In this document: positions 26,530-34,525 of the stretch, in pieces
Numbering within the stretch: position 1 is the stretch's first letter
Layout of the letters: each line of letters starts with the position of its first letter
NCBI RefSeq assembly: GCF_003201935.1
Contig: NZ_QJJL01000002.1
Coordinates: 620,001-684,000 of the forward strand
Origin: Loktanella sp. PT4BL
Lineage (GTDB): Bacteria; Pseudomonadota; Alphaproteobacteria; Rhodobacterales; Rhodobacteraceae
Direction: 5' to 3'
Length of the DNA: 64,000 nt
Made by a program: the position numbers and the translations under genes
Notes under the pieces: generated by a model
Told to the model about the DNA's origin: nothing
The model's database searches: none
The model's input: the letters and a program-made list of their open reading frames with translations, nothing else

Positions 26530-26997
26530 ATGCGCCTCACCACCCGCACGAACCTTGCCGCCCGCATTCTGATGGCCTGCGCCGTCAACGACGGCGTGAC
26601 AGTTCGCACATCCGAGATTGCTGAAAAATGCAATGCTTCAACGCATCACCTGTTGCAGGTCGTCAACCTTTTGCAGAGCAACGGGTTTGTGGAAACGATC
26701 CGCGGGCGCACGGGCGGGCTCCGTCTCGCGCGGTCAATGGACCAGATTTCGATCGGTGCTGTCTTTCGCGTCTTCGAAGGCGGGGTGCCTTTCGCGGAAT
26801 GTTTTGACACGGAAGCCAACTCTTGCCCCCTGTCCCCAACCTGTCGTCTGCGCAGTTATATTTCACGGGCACTCGAAGCCTTCTATCACGAACTGGACAT
26901 GGTGACACTCGCCGATCTTGTAAAAGGCAACTGCGGGCTGACTGCGCTGTTGGATATGGCGCCCAGACCACCCATGTCTTGCGGCCTGTCTGCGTAG
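26530..26997 (+). CDS. Rrf2-family regulator with NsrR-like [Fe-S] cysteines
   Basis: A 155-residue DNA-binding protein that starts MRLTTRTNLAARILMAC, with the winged HTH EIAEKCNASTHHLLQVVNLL and wing GRTGGLRLAR. Cys91, Cys99 and Cys105 (spacing X7 and X5) match the [4Fe-4S] ligand spacing I recall for Bacillus NsrR, the nitric-oxide sensor. It is divergent from cydDC. It may repress promoters with ATTCCA-N4-TGRAAT; no copy of that dyad is seen at its own promoter. A persulfide or redox-sensing role instead of NO sensing is an alternative, given the sulfide genes around it. Confidence 0.85.
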   Translation: MRLTTRTNLAARILMACAVNDGVTVRTSEIAEKCNASTHHLLQVVNLLQSNGFVETIRGRTGGLRLARSMDQISIGAVFRVFEGGVPFAECFDTEANSCPLSPTCRLRSYISRALEAFYHELDMVTLADLVKGNCGLTALLDMAPRPPMSCGLSA

Positions 26998-27056
26998 CCA
27001 GCAATCGTGGCCTGAAACGCAGGCCCAATGACGAAGCTGTTGTTTCGCAAATGAAT

Positions 27057-27098
27057 TACCCCCGCTCTGTTTGAACAGGGCGGGGGTATTTCATTTTT
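27057..27098. terminator. Strong hairpin terminator between convergent Rrf2 and TsoY-like genes
   Basis: TACCCCCGCTCTGTT pairs with AACAGGGCGGGGGTA (15 bp, one G-U) around a TG loop. On the + strand it is followed by TTTCATTTTT, and the - strand has an A-rich approach, so it may work both ways. Confidence 0.85.
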
Positions 27099-27108
27099 CA
27101 GGTGAGCT

Positions 27109-28326
27109 TTATTCGGCAGGCACCATGTTGGCAGAGGATCCGCGTGCGGAAAAGTGCTGGCGGTTCAGGCGGAACACCAGGGCGATCATCAGGATCTGGG
27201 CCAGCAGTGCAATGGCGGTCAGACTCCAATATGCGATGCCGAACTGGGCGATCAGCCCCGCAGCCACCAGACCCTTGTTGATGAAGAAGTGCAGCATCAC
27301 CGACAAGGCAACCCCGGGACAGACCAGCGCGTATGAACCGGGCGAAGTCTTGTCACCTAGAACAAAGTCAGCGAAATATCCCTGACGGCGCAGCACCAGC
27401 ATCCCGAGCAGCACAAACAGGACCTGCACAGTCAAAAGGCGCGCAAGAAAGACCATGGTTTCGCCCGCTGTCTGGTGCAGGTCAAACCCGATATGCAAAC
27501 CGTGGCTTTGACGCAGGGACATGATGCCCAGCACGGTCATGATCGGCACGATCACCATCAGTGTCGGCCCTGCTTCGCGGGCAGTCCCATAGTGCAGCAT
27601 GGAGCTGAAAGCCGTGATAGCGGCAACGACGGTGTAAAGGATGGCCGCTGTTCCAAAGAAGGTCGACAGGACAAGCGACGTGCCAACAACCAGCGTGTTC
27701 CCACTCATGGCAGATGGAGCTGCCAGACCAACAGCGACCATTGCAAGGGCGAAGGCAGGCAACAACTGCGCAAAAGAGTTGTGCGCGGTCACATCGAACA
27801 CGCCACCTTTGGTCAGCACACGCCCCAGAAAGTCACCGATCAGAAGCAATGCCCAGACGCCAATGGCAAGAAATGCGATCAGCGCCAAAGGGAATAGGTA
27901 CTCTACAACCAGCCACAGGCCGGGCACAAAGACGAGCCCGACAATGAACATTGCATTGACAGTCATGGCCGCAGCCAATGGTCCGGCAAGCAAGGTGGTT
28001 TCACCATTTGACGCGCGCAGCGCTTCGTATTGCGGTGTCTTGCGAAAGCGCGAGAGCGCGGACAGGTTCCAGATCAGGGACTTGACGTTCAGAAAGGCAA
28101 ACACGGCAATCCCCGCCATCGCAACGACAACAGCCACCTGAAGCGGCAATGCCCCGTTGGCAAAGACAGCCATCAGATCTTCGAAGATTGGCACAGGGCG
28201 CCCGACATGAGGGACCCAGAACATCAGGTACATAAAGAACGTCACGCTCAGCCCGCCTGCGCCAAGCGACGCAAGAAAATAGAGCGGTGAATAGGTATCA
28301 GCGGGTCTTGTGTGGTTTCTGTCCAT
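27109..28326 (-). CDS. TsoY/TehA-like polytopic membrane protein of unknown substrate
   Basis: A 405-residue protein with about ten membrane helices, starting MDRNHTRPADTYSPLYFLAS then GAGGLSVTFFMYLMFW. Recognisable segments include PVPIFEDLMAVF and a late VCPGVALSVMLHFFINKG. It resembles proteins annotated TsoY family, distant relatives of SLAC1/TehA carriers; no in-frame TGA is present, so this is not a selenoprotein. ATG 28326 follows TGGAG. The promoter carries a perfect FNR box and the same ATTCCA dyad as cydA, tying it to the sulfide/bd-oxidase island. Its substrate may be a sulfur compound; this is inference. Confidence 0.75.
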   Translation of the reverse strand: MDRNHTRPADTYSPLYFLASLGAGGLSVTFFMYLMFWVPHVGRPVPIFEDLMAVFANGALPLQVAVVVAMAGIAVFAFLNVKSLIWNLSALSRFRKTPQYEALRASNGETTLLAGPLAAAMTVNAMFIVGLVFVPGLWLVVEYLFPLALIAFLAIGVWALLLIGDFLGRVLTKGGVFDVTAHNSFAQLLPAFALAMVAVGLAAPSAMSGNTLVVGTSLVLSTFFGTAAILYTVVAAITAFSSMLHYGTAREAGPTLMVIVPIMTVLGIMSLRQSHGLHIGFDLHQTAGETMVFLARLLTVQVLFVLLGMLVLRRQGYFADFVLGDKTSPGSYALVCPGVALSVMLHFFINKGLVAAGLIAQFGIAYWSLTAIALLAQILMIALVFRLNRQHFSARGSSANMVPAE

Positions 28327-28366
28327 TGCATTTACTCCAGCAATTGTATGATTGCGCCCACAATAC

Positions 28367-28382
28367 ATTCCAAATATGAAAT
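28367..28382. promoter_or_regulatory. Second ATTCCA-N4-TGAAAT dyad, candidate shared operator
   Basis: ATTCCA, AATA, TGAAAT: one mismatch between arms, and the surrounding 20 bases are imperfectly palindromic (ACATT at one end, AATGT at the other). The centre lies 21 bases from the FNR box centre, half the 42-base distance in the cydA promoter, so both lie on the same helical face. Confidence 0.55.
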
Positions 28383-28388
28383 GTTTCC

Positions 28389-28402
28389 TTGATGTAGATC
28401 AA
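28389..28402. promoter_or_regulatory. FNR/FnrL box upstream of the TsoY-like gene
   Basis: TTGATGTAGATCAA is a full match to TTGAT-N4-ATCAA, 63 bases before the start codon. Confidence 0.85.
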
Positions 28403-28410
28403 ATAGGCAC

Positions 28411-28439
28411 TTTGCGCAGGGGTTTTACCCCTGCGCAAA
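28411..28439 (-). terminator. Hairpin terminator after the persulfide-dioxygenase-like gene
   Basis: TTTGCGCAGGGGT pairs perfectly over 13 bases with ACCCCTGCGCAAA around a three-base loop, 8 bases past the stop. No U-run follows on the - strand. It separates the upstream gene from the FNR-controlled promoter. Confidence 0.7.
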
Positions 28440-28446
28440 TGCAGCG

Positions 28447-29319
28447 TTAGCGCGAAACAAAGTAGTTCATCGGCAGCTTGAGATAGGATCGTCCGTTGTC
28501 TTCGGCCTCGGGCAACCGGCCACCCCGGATGTTCACTTGCAGGGCTGCCAGCATCAGTTTCGGCAAAGGCAGGGTCTGATCGCGGGCATCCCGCACAGCA
28601 CGAAAGGCGTCCTCGGAGGGATCATCCTGAAAATGGATGTTGGATGCTTTATGCGCAGCAACCGTCGCTTCGCAGGCTGCATCACGCCCCTCCGGCGCGT
28701 AGTCGTGACCGACAAAGACGCGTGTGCTTTCCGGCAGCGCCAGAATGGCCTGAATGCTGTCATAGAGGGCCTTGGAACTGCCGCCCGGAAAATCCGCGCG
28801 CGATGATCCGCTGTCCGGCATCATGAGCGTGTCATGCACAAAGGCCGCATCTCCGGCAACATAGGTGATGGATGCCAGAGTATGGCCAGGCGAAAACATG
28901 ACCTTCACAGGCACATTCCCGACCATGAATTGCGCACCATCCTCGAACAGGTGGTCCCATTGACTTCCGTCGGCGGGAAAATCTGCCGGCAGGTTGTAGA
29001 TATCTTTCCACAGGTTCTGCACACCGGTCACCCGTGCGCCGATCCCAGTTCGCGCCCCCAGCTTTTCAGCCAGCCATGGTGCTGCGGAAAAGTGATCAGC
29101 ATGCGGGTGGGTGTCGAGAACCCAGACGATCTCGATCCCTGCATCCTGAATGTAGGCCAGGATCTTTTCCGCATTGGCTGTCGATGTGGCCCCCGCAAGC
29201 GGATCAAAATCCAGCACAGGATCGACAATGGCACCTTGCATGGTGTCGGGGTCGTGGAACACGTACTGCCAGCTTCCAGTCGGCGCGTCCCAGAAAGGTC
29301 TTACGATAGGGTTAGACAT
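28447..29319 (-). CDS. Metallo-beta-lactamase-fold protein, Blh/persulfide-dioxygenase-like
   Basis: The 290-residue protein has HPHADH at residues 71-76, then FSPGHTLAS, VHDTLMMPDSGSSRADFPGG and FVGHDYAPEGR. This pattern is characteristic of ETHE1/Blh-type persulfide dioxygenases, which oxidise glutathione persulfide to sulfite. With type II SQR in the same region it would complete sulfide to persulfide to sulfite. ATG 29319 follows AAGGAG by 6 bases; an in-frame ATG at 29349 is less well placed. A glyoxalase-II-like hydrolase role cannot be excluded by sequence alone. Confidence 0.8.
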   Translation of the reverse strand: MSNPIVRPFWDAPTGSWQYVFHDPDTMQGAIVDPVLDFDPLAGATSTANAEKILAYIQDAGIEIVWVLDTHPHADHFSAAPWLAEKLGARTGIGARVTGVQNLWKDIYNLPADFPADGSQWDHLFEDGAQFMVGNVPVKVMFSPGHTLASITYVAGDAAFVHDTLMMPDSGSSRADFPGGSSKALYDSIQAILALPESTRVFVGHDYAPEGRDAACEATVAAHKASNIHFQDDPSEDAFRAVRDARDQTLPLPKLMLAALQVNIRGGRLPEAEDNGRSYLKLPMNYFVSR

Positions 29320-29396
29320 GGGTTTCTCCTTCATCTGTGATTGCCGCACGCATTGCGCGGCAACCTCACGTTTGTTTCGGCTTGCTGCGGTGAACC

Positions 29397-29415
29397 GGCG
29401 GGGTGGTACCCCGCC
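29397..29415 (-). terminator. Hairpin after the peroxiredoxin gene
   Basis: GGCGGGGT and ACCCCGCC form an 8-bp perfect stem with a GGT loop, 18 bases past the stop. No U-tract follows. Confidence 0.55.
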
Positions 29416-29433
29416 CTGCCCAACCGCAAAGCG

Positions 29434-30078
29434 TCAAAGGGCGCGTGTCGAAAAATACCAATCGACCGTATTATACCCTTCACCCGCACGGGCCATTGCG
29501 GCCTCTGGTGTGGCCGGTGTCGGCACGATGACCTCATCACCCGGCTTCCAGTTTTCAGGCATTGCGCACTGGTTCGCGTCTGCGGTTTGCAACGCCACCA
29601 GCAGGCGGTGGATTTCGTCAACCGACCGGCCCGCGTTCATCGGATAGTAGACCATCGCGCGCAGAACGCCCTCGGGGTCGATAATAAATGTCGCGCGGAC
29701 AGCAGCCGTATCAGATGCACCCGGCTGGATCATTCCATAGGCTTGGGCAACCGCCATATTCAGGTCGGCAATGATCGGGAACCGGATTTCCACGCCGAAC
29801 TTTTCCTTGATGTTCAGCATCCATGCGATGTGGCTGTAATGGCTGTCGATCGACAGACCCAGCAGTGCGGTATTCATGGCGGTGAATTCATCATGCTTTT
29901 TCGCAAAGGCAATAAATTCGGTGGTGCACACAGGCGTAAAATCGGCGGGGTGCGAGAAAAGGATCAGCCATTTCCCGCGATAGTCCTCAAGCGTTTTGCG
30001 ACCATCGGTGGTGGGCGCATCAAATGCAGGGGCAGGTTCGTTCAGGCGTGGGCCGGTGGGTGTCACTGTGTCAGTCAT
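29434..30078 (-). CDS. Prx6-type peroxiredoxin
   Basis: A thiol peroxidase of 214 residues. The peroxidatic Cys51 is in the PVCTTE motif after HPADFTPV, and the long C-terminal extension typical of the 1-Cys/Prx6 group contains another cysteine (Cys171, ANQCAMPENW) that might act as resolving residue. It reduces peroxides or peroxynitrite and could handle oxidants made during sulfide oxidation. It is divergent from a LysR regulator 102 bases away, a common OxyR-like arrangement. Confidence 0.93.
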   Translation of the reverse strand: MTDTVTPTGPRLNEPAPAFDAPTTDGRKTLEDYRGKWLILFSHPADFTPVCTTEFIAFAKKHDEFTAMNTALLGLSIDSHYSHIAWMLNIKEKFGVEIRFPIIADLNMAVAQAYGMIQPGASDTAAVRATFIIDPEGVLRAMVYYPMNAGRSVDEIHRLLVALQTADANQCAMPENWKPGDEVIVPTPATPEAAMARAGEGYNTVDWYFSTRAL

Positions 30079-30129
30079 TTCTTTGTTCCTTCAGGTGATC
30101 GTTGCGATGACCCAGAGGTAGTCACTTGC

Positions 30130-30165
30130 TACTTATAAGAGAAATTGAATATATTGCTTATAGTA
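30130..30165. promoter_or_regulatory. Inverted repeat between peroxiredoxin and LysR genes
   Basis: TACTTATAAG (30130-30139) and CTTATAGTA (30157-30165) form an imperfect inverted repeat spanning 36 bases in an AT-rich stretch, consistent with a tetrameric LysR/OxyR-type binding site controlling both divergent genes. Confidence 0.5.
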
Positions 30166-30180
30166 ATAGGATTTCTCTAT

Positions 30181-31095
30181 ATGTTTACACTCCGCCATCT
30201 TCAGTTCCTGATTGCCGTCGCTGATACCGCCAGCTTTTCGCGCGCCGCAGACATCAGCTTTGTCACCCAGCCGACGCTGAGCGCGGGGATCAAGGAACTC
30301 GAAGACCGTCTCGGCGTGCAGTTGATCGAGCGCACAAGGCGCAGTGTGATGCTCACTCCGCTGGGCGAGCAGATCGTGGCCCGCGCCCGTGCACTGCTGC
30401 TGGATGCCAAAGAGATCGAGGACTTGGCGCGCGCACATCAAAACCCCGAAGAGGGTGACTTGCGGCTGGGGGCCATTCCCACGATTGGCCCCTATCTGAT
30501 CCCGCAGGCCCTGCCGCTGATACGTACGCAGTTTCCCGGCCTGCGGCTCTACCTGCGCGAGGAAATGACAGAAGCCCTGATCGAGGGCCTGAACGCAGGG
30601 CGTTTGGATCTGATCCTGATCGCCCTGCCCTTCGACACAGGATCGCTCGAAATCGCGCATTTGTTCGAAGACGGCTATCAGCTGGCAACCCCGCCAGACG
30701 CGCCAAGGCCACGAACCACAGGCCATTCCGCCCTGAAGGACGCAGGCCAACTGATGCTTCTGGAAAAAGGTCACTGCCTTCAGCGACACGCCCTTCAGGC
30801 TTATCCTGACCGGAACCTCGCCCAGGATGAGACCTTTGCGGCGACCAGCCTGACAACGCTGGTGGCCATGGTGTCAGAGGGGCTTGGCGTCACGCTGTTG
30901 CCCAATCTGGCCGTTGATGCCGGCATCGTGTCCAAGTCCACAGTGCGCTTAACCCCGCTTCCTGACGCCTGCCCACGACAGGTTGTCCTTGCGTGGCGAC
31001 CGAATTCCGCCCGCGCGGGACTGTTTGAAAAGCTGGCGGAATTGCTGCGTCAAAGCCGTTTACGGCAAGACATCCATCTGTCCGGTCGCGCGTAA
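30181..31095 (+). CDS. LysR-family regulator, OxyR-like
   Basis: The 304-residue protein has the LysR HTH in MFTLRHLQFLIAVADTASFS, then AADISFVTQPTLSAGIKEL. The effector domain contains a cysteine in EKGHCLQRHAL, the position of the OxyR peroxide-sensing cysteine; I do not see the matching second OxyR cysteine in the usual place. Start ATG follows AGGA. It is divergent from peroxiredoxin, so regulation of that gene by peroxide is likely but inferred. Confidence 0.85.
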   Translation: MFTLRHLQFLIAVADTASFSRAADISFVTQPTLSAGIKELEDRLGVQLIERTRRSVMLTPLGEQIVARARALLLDAKEIEDLARAHQNPEEGDLRLGAIPTIGPYLIPQALPLIRTQFPGLRLYLREEMTEALIEGLNAGRLDLILIALPFDTGSLEIAHLFEDGYQLATPPDAPRPRTTGHSALKDAGQLMLLEKGHCLQRHALQAYPDRNLAQDETFAATSLTTLVAMVSEGLGVTLLPNLAVDAGIVSKSTVRLTPLPDACPRQVVLAWRPNSARAGLFEKLAELLRQSRLRQDIHLSGRA

Positions 31096-31142
31096 GACGA
31101 CCGGTTCGATGACACCCAAAGGGGCATATGGAAAATGATCGT

Positions 31143-31173
31143 AAAACGCTTGTCGTAAGCCCGAAGGCGTTTT
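31143..31173 (+). terminator. Probable terminator after the LysR gene
   Basis: AAAACGC (31143-31149) pairs with GCGTTTT (31167-31173); the second arm ends in T-rich sequence. Confidence 0.5.
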
Positions 31174-31193
31174 CGTTCACACCGGTCATTGGC

Positions 31194-31212
31194 CCGCCCT
31201 TCATAAGGGCGG
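31194..31212. terminator. Hairpin between convergent LysR and TonB-receptor genes
   Basis: CCGCCCTT and AAGGGCGG form an 8-bp perfect stem with a CAT loop, 21 bases past the receptor stop codon on the - strand; no U-run. Confidence 0.6.
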
Positions 31213-31233
31213 ACCAGACACTTCCTGTCCCGC

Positions 31234-33276
31234 CTAGAAAGATTTCGTCAGCGACACGTTGAACGACCTGCCCGGCGCTTTCCTGCTGGGGGATGACAGA
31301 TGTCCCACATAATCGGCGTCAAAAGCGTTCTCGACCCCGAGGCGCAGTTCGCTGCCATCAAGCCATCCTTGGGCTTGGGGCGTCCATGTTGCACGCAGGT
31401 TATGCACAGTACTGTCCGGCAGATCATCGCCAAGGGCATCGCGGCGATCAACCGCATGAATGATTTCCCAACTCAGATCCAGGCGGTCTTCCCATTTTCT
31501 GCCCAAAGTCAGCTGCGCCCGATCCGCCGGCGTGTTGCGCCATGTTGCATCGGTGCCATCGGGGTTGAACTCAGTACCCTCGCCGATATGTCCGGCAAAA
31601 TCGGCGTAAAGGCCGCTCGCCGTGCCGTATGAGGCTTCCAGTTCAATCCCGCTCGACTCCACACGGTCCAGTTCCGTCGACATAGAACCTGCCACCGTGT
31701 AGCTGGTGATGTCGCTAAGTTCGGTCCGATAGAGATTGCCGCGCATGGTGAAGGTGTCACCATTGGCAAAGACATCTGTGCTTGTGTATTCGGCCCCAAG
31801 CTCGAATGTGTTGGATTTCTCTGACATGCCGATCCGCCGCTGTGCGGTGTCGCTGGTCCCCAGATCATCAATGATGGGCAGACCTTCGGTATAGGCCGCC
31901 GAGCCGAAAACAGACAGCCCCGTGCCAAAATCATAAGCCAATGCCAGACCGCCCATCAAGGCGTCTTTTTCATAGGTATTTGGAACACCAGCGAGGTCGT
32001 TTTCGCTTTCAATGCTGGAGCTTTCATAGCGCACTGCAGGTGTCACCGTGAATTGCCCCATCGTCATTTCGTCAACGACAAAGAGGGCAAAACGATCGTT
32101 TGTGCCACCCGGCGCACCTCCGGCCGCGTTATCGGCACGGATACGGCGCTGCGCCTCAACTCCTGCAAGCATGTCATGCGCGATTGCGCCGGTGTCAAAC
32201 AAGGCGCGGTTTGTCACGGTCAACTTGGCCGTTTCATAGCGTTGGTCGGCATTTACCGTTTCGAGAAGGAACGGGAAGCTCGGCGTCCCTTCCAAAGGCG
32301 AGGACCCGGGTATGTAGTCGGACTCAATTGCCTGATCGGCATAAGACAGATTGGCACGCAGATCGACGAGGTCCGTAACCGGATTGAAGCGATACTCGAC
32401 AGCTGTCTGTGTCGTTTCGGTCAGGCGGTCTACGCGACCAAAGGAATCAGCCGTCGTGACGAATTGGTCATAGGGGACATCCTTGTCGTCTGCGACCGTG
32501 CTTGAATGGCTGAACATCAGGGAATGTGCGTCGTCCTGCCCGAAAGTAAATGTGCCTTTCGCGAGGAAAGAAGGCGTGCGGAACGCGCTGTTTCCGATCG
32601 TCGTCCCGTCACCTGCCTTCAGGTCGTCCTGATCACGCAGGGTATAGTTCAACAGAAATTCGGCACCTCCGGTCGGCATCCATGCAAGGTTGGTCGAACT
32701 GACCAAACCGCTGCCGTTCGAGCTGAACGAAAGGGTCTGTGAGCCCCCAAAGCCAGGGACACCCCCTGTAAAATCGGACGCGTCCTTTGTTTCCAGCCTC
32801 ACAACCCCACCGACAATACCGGACCCATAGGCAAAACTTCCGATGGTGCCGCGCAAGACCTCGACTTCGCGATAGAGCAGCGGGTCGGTGAAAAGCTGTG
32901 TTCCGATGCGGTAAAGCTCTTCCGACCCGACCGAGGCGCCGTCGATCTGGATCGCGATTTTCTGGTCCGAGCCAAAGGTCGTATTCGCGCCGAATCCGCG
33001 GATATTGATACCCGACCCTTGCGGGGTCGTGCCGTTCACCAGCGTGACACCCGGCACGCTGTCGATCAGTTGCGCGACCGTGCTGGCCTGACGGTCCATG
33101 ATCTCTTCTTCACCGACAACTGTGCGCGACAGCGCAGTGCCAAAGCTGAGATCACGTTTGCCGCCAGTGAGGATAAGTGTCCCCAGAAAGCCGGGATCAC
33201 TGTCTTGTGCCATGGCTGGCATTGCCAGCGACAAGCAGACAAGCGCGGTCGTGCCGCGCATCAAAGAGGTAAGCAT
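31234..33276 (-). CDS. TonB-dependent outer-membrane receptor, probably for heme
   Basis: The 680-residue protein has a signal peptide (MLTSLMRGTTALVCLSLAMP, cleavage near AMA-QD). A TonB-box-like start and plug domain (VAQLIDSVPGVTLVNG, INIRGFGANTTFGSDQKIAI) precede a 22-strand barrel ending in an aromatic residue (SLTKSF). ATG 33276 follows GAAGGA by 6 bases; a longer frame upstream is not signal-like. It is divergent from hmuS, so the substrate is most likely heme or hemoproteins; energy would come from TonB-ExbBD encoded 10 kb away. Confidence 0.88.
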   Translation of the reverse strand: MLTSLMRGTTALVCLSLAMPAMAQDSDPGFLGTLILTGGKRDLSFGTALSRTVVGEEEIMDRQASTVAQLIDSVPGVTLVNGTTPQGSGINIRGFGANTTFGSDQKIAIQIDGASVGSEELYRIGTQLFTDPLLYREVEVLRGTIGSFAYGSGIVGGVVRLETKDASDFTGGVPGFGGSQTLSFSSNGSGLVSSTNLAWMPTGGAEFLLNYTLRDQDDLKAGDGTTIGNSAFRTPSFLAKGTFTFGQDDAHSLMFSHSSTVADDKDVPYDQFVTTADSFGRVDRLTETTQTAVEYRFNPVTDLVDLRANLSYADQAIESDYIPGSSPLEGTPSFPFLLETVNADQRYETAKLTVTNRALFDTGAIAHDMLAGVEAQRRIRADNAAGGAPGGTNDRFALFVVDEMTMGQFTVTPAVRYESSSIESENDLAGVPNTYEKDALMGGLALAYDFGTGLSVFGSAAYTEGLPIIDDLGTSDTAQRRIGMSEKSNTFELGAEYTSTDVFANGDTFTMRGNLYRTELSDITSYTVAGSMSTELDRVESSGIELEASYGTASGLYADFAGHIGEGTEFNPDGTDATWRNTPADRAQLTLGRKWEDRLDLSWEIIHAVDRRDALGDDLPDSTVHNLRATWTPQAQGWLDGSELRLGVENAFDADYVGHLSSPSRKAPGRSFNVSLTKSF

Positions 33277-33472
33277 TGCGCCATCCTTCGTGTGTTTCAG
33301 GCCGAAGCTTGCGAAGGCTGGCGCGGCAGTTTTCATAATTTTGCGCTACAACGTACCGCAACGGGTTGCAGCTTTAAACTTACCCAACTAAAACAGTCAA
33401 GTAATTAGACAGCCACGCACCACGTCTTTCGGGCGCAGCCATCGGACCATAAACAAACATCCGAGGACGCCC

Positions 33473-34525
33473 ATGACACAGCAATCCGCTGGCAAACCAT
33501 CCGATATTCGCGCCTTTCTTGCAGAAAACCCGAAACTGCGCGCCCGCGATGCGGCAGACGCCCAAGGCATTGCCGAGGCGCAGCTCGTTGCTGCCAGCAT
33601 CGGCTATGGCACTACCCGAATCGCGGCCCACCCCGACCGGATCATCCCCGCAGCCGAAGCCTTGGGCGAAGTCATGGCGCTGACCCGTGTTGATGCCTGC
33701 GTACATGAAAAGGTAGGCGCATACGGCAACTATCACCGTGGCGATCATGCGGCGATGACCCTGACCGAGAATATCGACCTGCGCATCTTTCCGTCACATT
33801 GGGTACATGCTTTCGCCGTCGAGACAGAGACCGCGCAGGGCGTGCGACGCTCTTTGCAGATTTTCGATGCAGCAGGCGACGCGGTACACAAAATCCATCT
33901 GCGCGACGGATCACACCACGCGGCATGGCCCGCAATTGTCGCCGATCTGGCCATCACTGATCAGTCGGACAGTCAACAGGTTGCCGCGCGCAAGCCCGTC
34001 GAGGGCGCAAAATCGCGCGCCGACAAAGCCGACATTCTGCGGGCAGAATGGGCAAAGCTGACGGATACACACCAATTCCTGCGCCTGTGTGCCAAACTCA
34101 AGATGAACCGGCTCGGGGCCTACCGGGTTGCCGGTGCACCTTGGGTGCGCCAGCTTGCCCCGAAGGCCGCTGATACGATGCTTCAGGCTGTGCGCGATGC
34201 CGGGATCGAGGTGATGATCTTTGTCGGAAACCGTGGCTGCATCCAGATCCACACAGGCAAGATCCATAGCCTGAAACCGATGGGGCCTTGGCAGAACGTG
34301 ATGGATCCGGGGTTCAACCTGCATCTGCGTCTCGACAAGGTGGCCGAGGTCTGGGCCGTGCACAAACCCACGCAACGCGGACCTGCCGTATCGGTCGAAG
34401 CCTTCGATGCTGAAGGCGGTATGATTTTTCAGGTGTTCGGCGTCGGCAAGGAGGGGCGCGATTCACGCGCCGAATGGGGCCAGATCGTGGATTGCCTATC
34501 AACGCTTGTGGAGGTGCCCGCATGA
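33473..34525 (+). CDS. hmuS: Hemin-degrading/heme-handling factor HmuS (ChuS family)
   Basis: A cytoplasmic heme-binding protein of 350 residues made of two repeated halves (ACVHEKVGAYGNYHRGDHAA in the first, ad related GCIQIHTGKIHSLKPMGPWQ in the second), the ChuS/HmuS pattern. It receives heme from the ABC transporter and stores or degrades it. Its stop overlaps the hmuT start (ATGA), showing coupling to the transporter. Confidence 0.93.
   Translation: MTQQSAGKPSDIRAFLAENPKLRARDAADAQGIAEAQLVAASIGYGTTRIAAHPDRIIPAAEALGEVMALTRVDACVHEKVGAYGNYHRGDHAAMTLTENIDLRIFPSHWVHAFAVETETAQGVRRSLQIFDAAGDAVHKIHLRDGSHHAAWPAIVADLAITDQSDSQQVAARKPVEGAKSRADKADILRAEWAKLTDTHQFLRLCAKLKMNRLGAYRVAGAPWVRQLAPKAADTMLQAVRDAGIEVMIFVGNRGCIQIHTGKIHSLKPMGPWQNVMDPGFNLHLRLDKVAEVWAVHKPTQRGPAVSVEAFDAEGGMIFQVFGVGKEGRDSRAEWGQIVDCLSTLVEVPA

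Noticed and set aside
27109..28326. Selenoprotein reading of the TsoY-like gene
   Set aside because: The frame has no internal TGA.
33358..33369. GCAAC-GG-GTTGC dyad between the receptor and hmuS as an iron operator
   Set aside because: Short, and not similar to the Irr or TGA-N9-TCA elements seen elsewhere.
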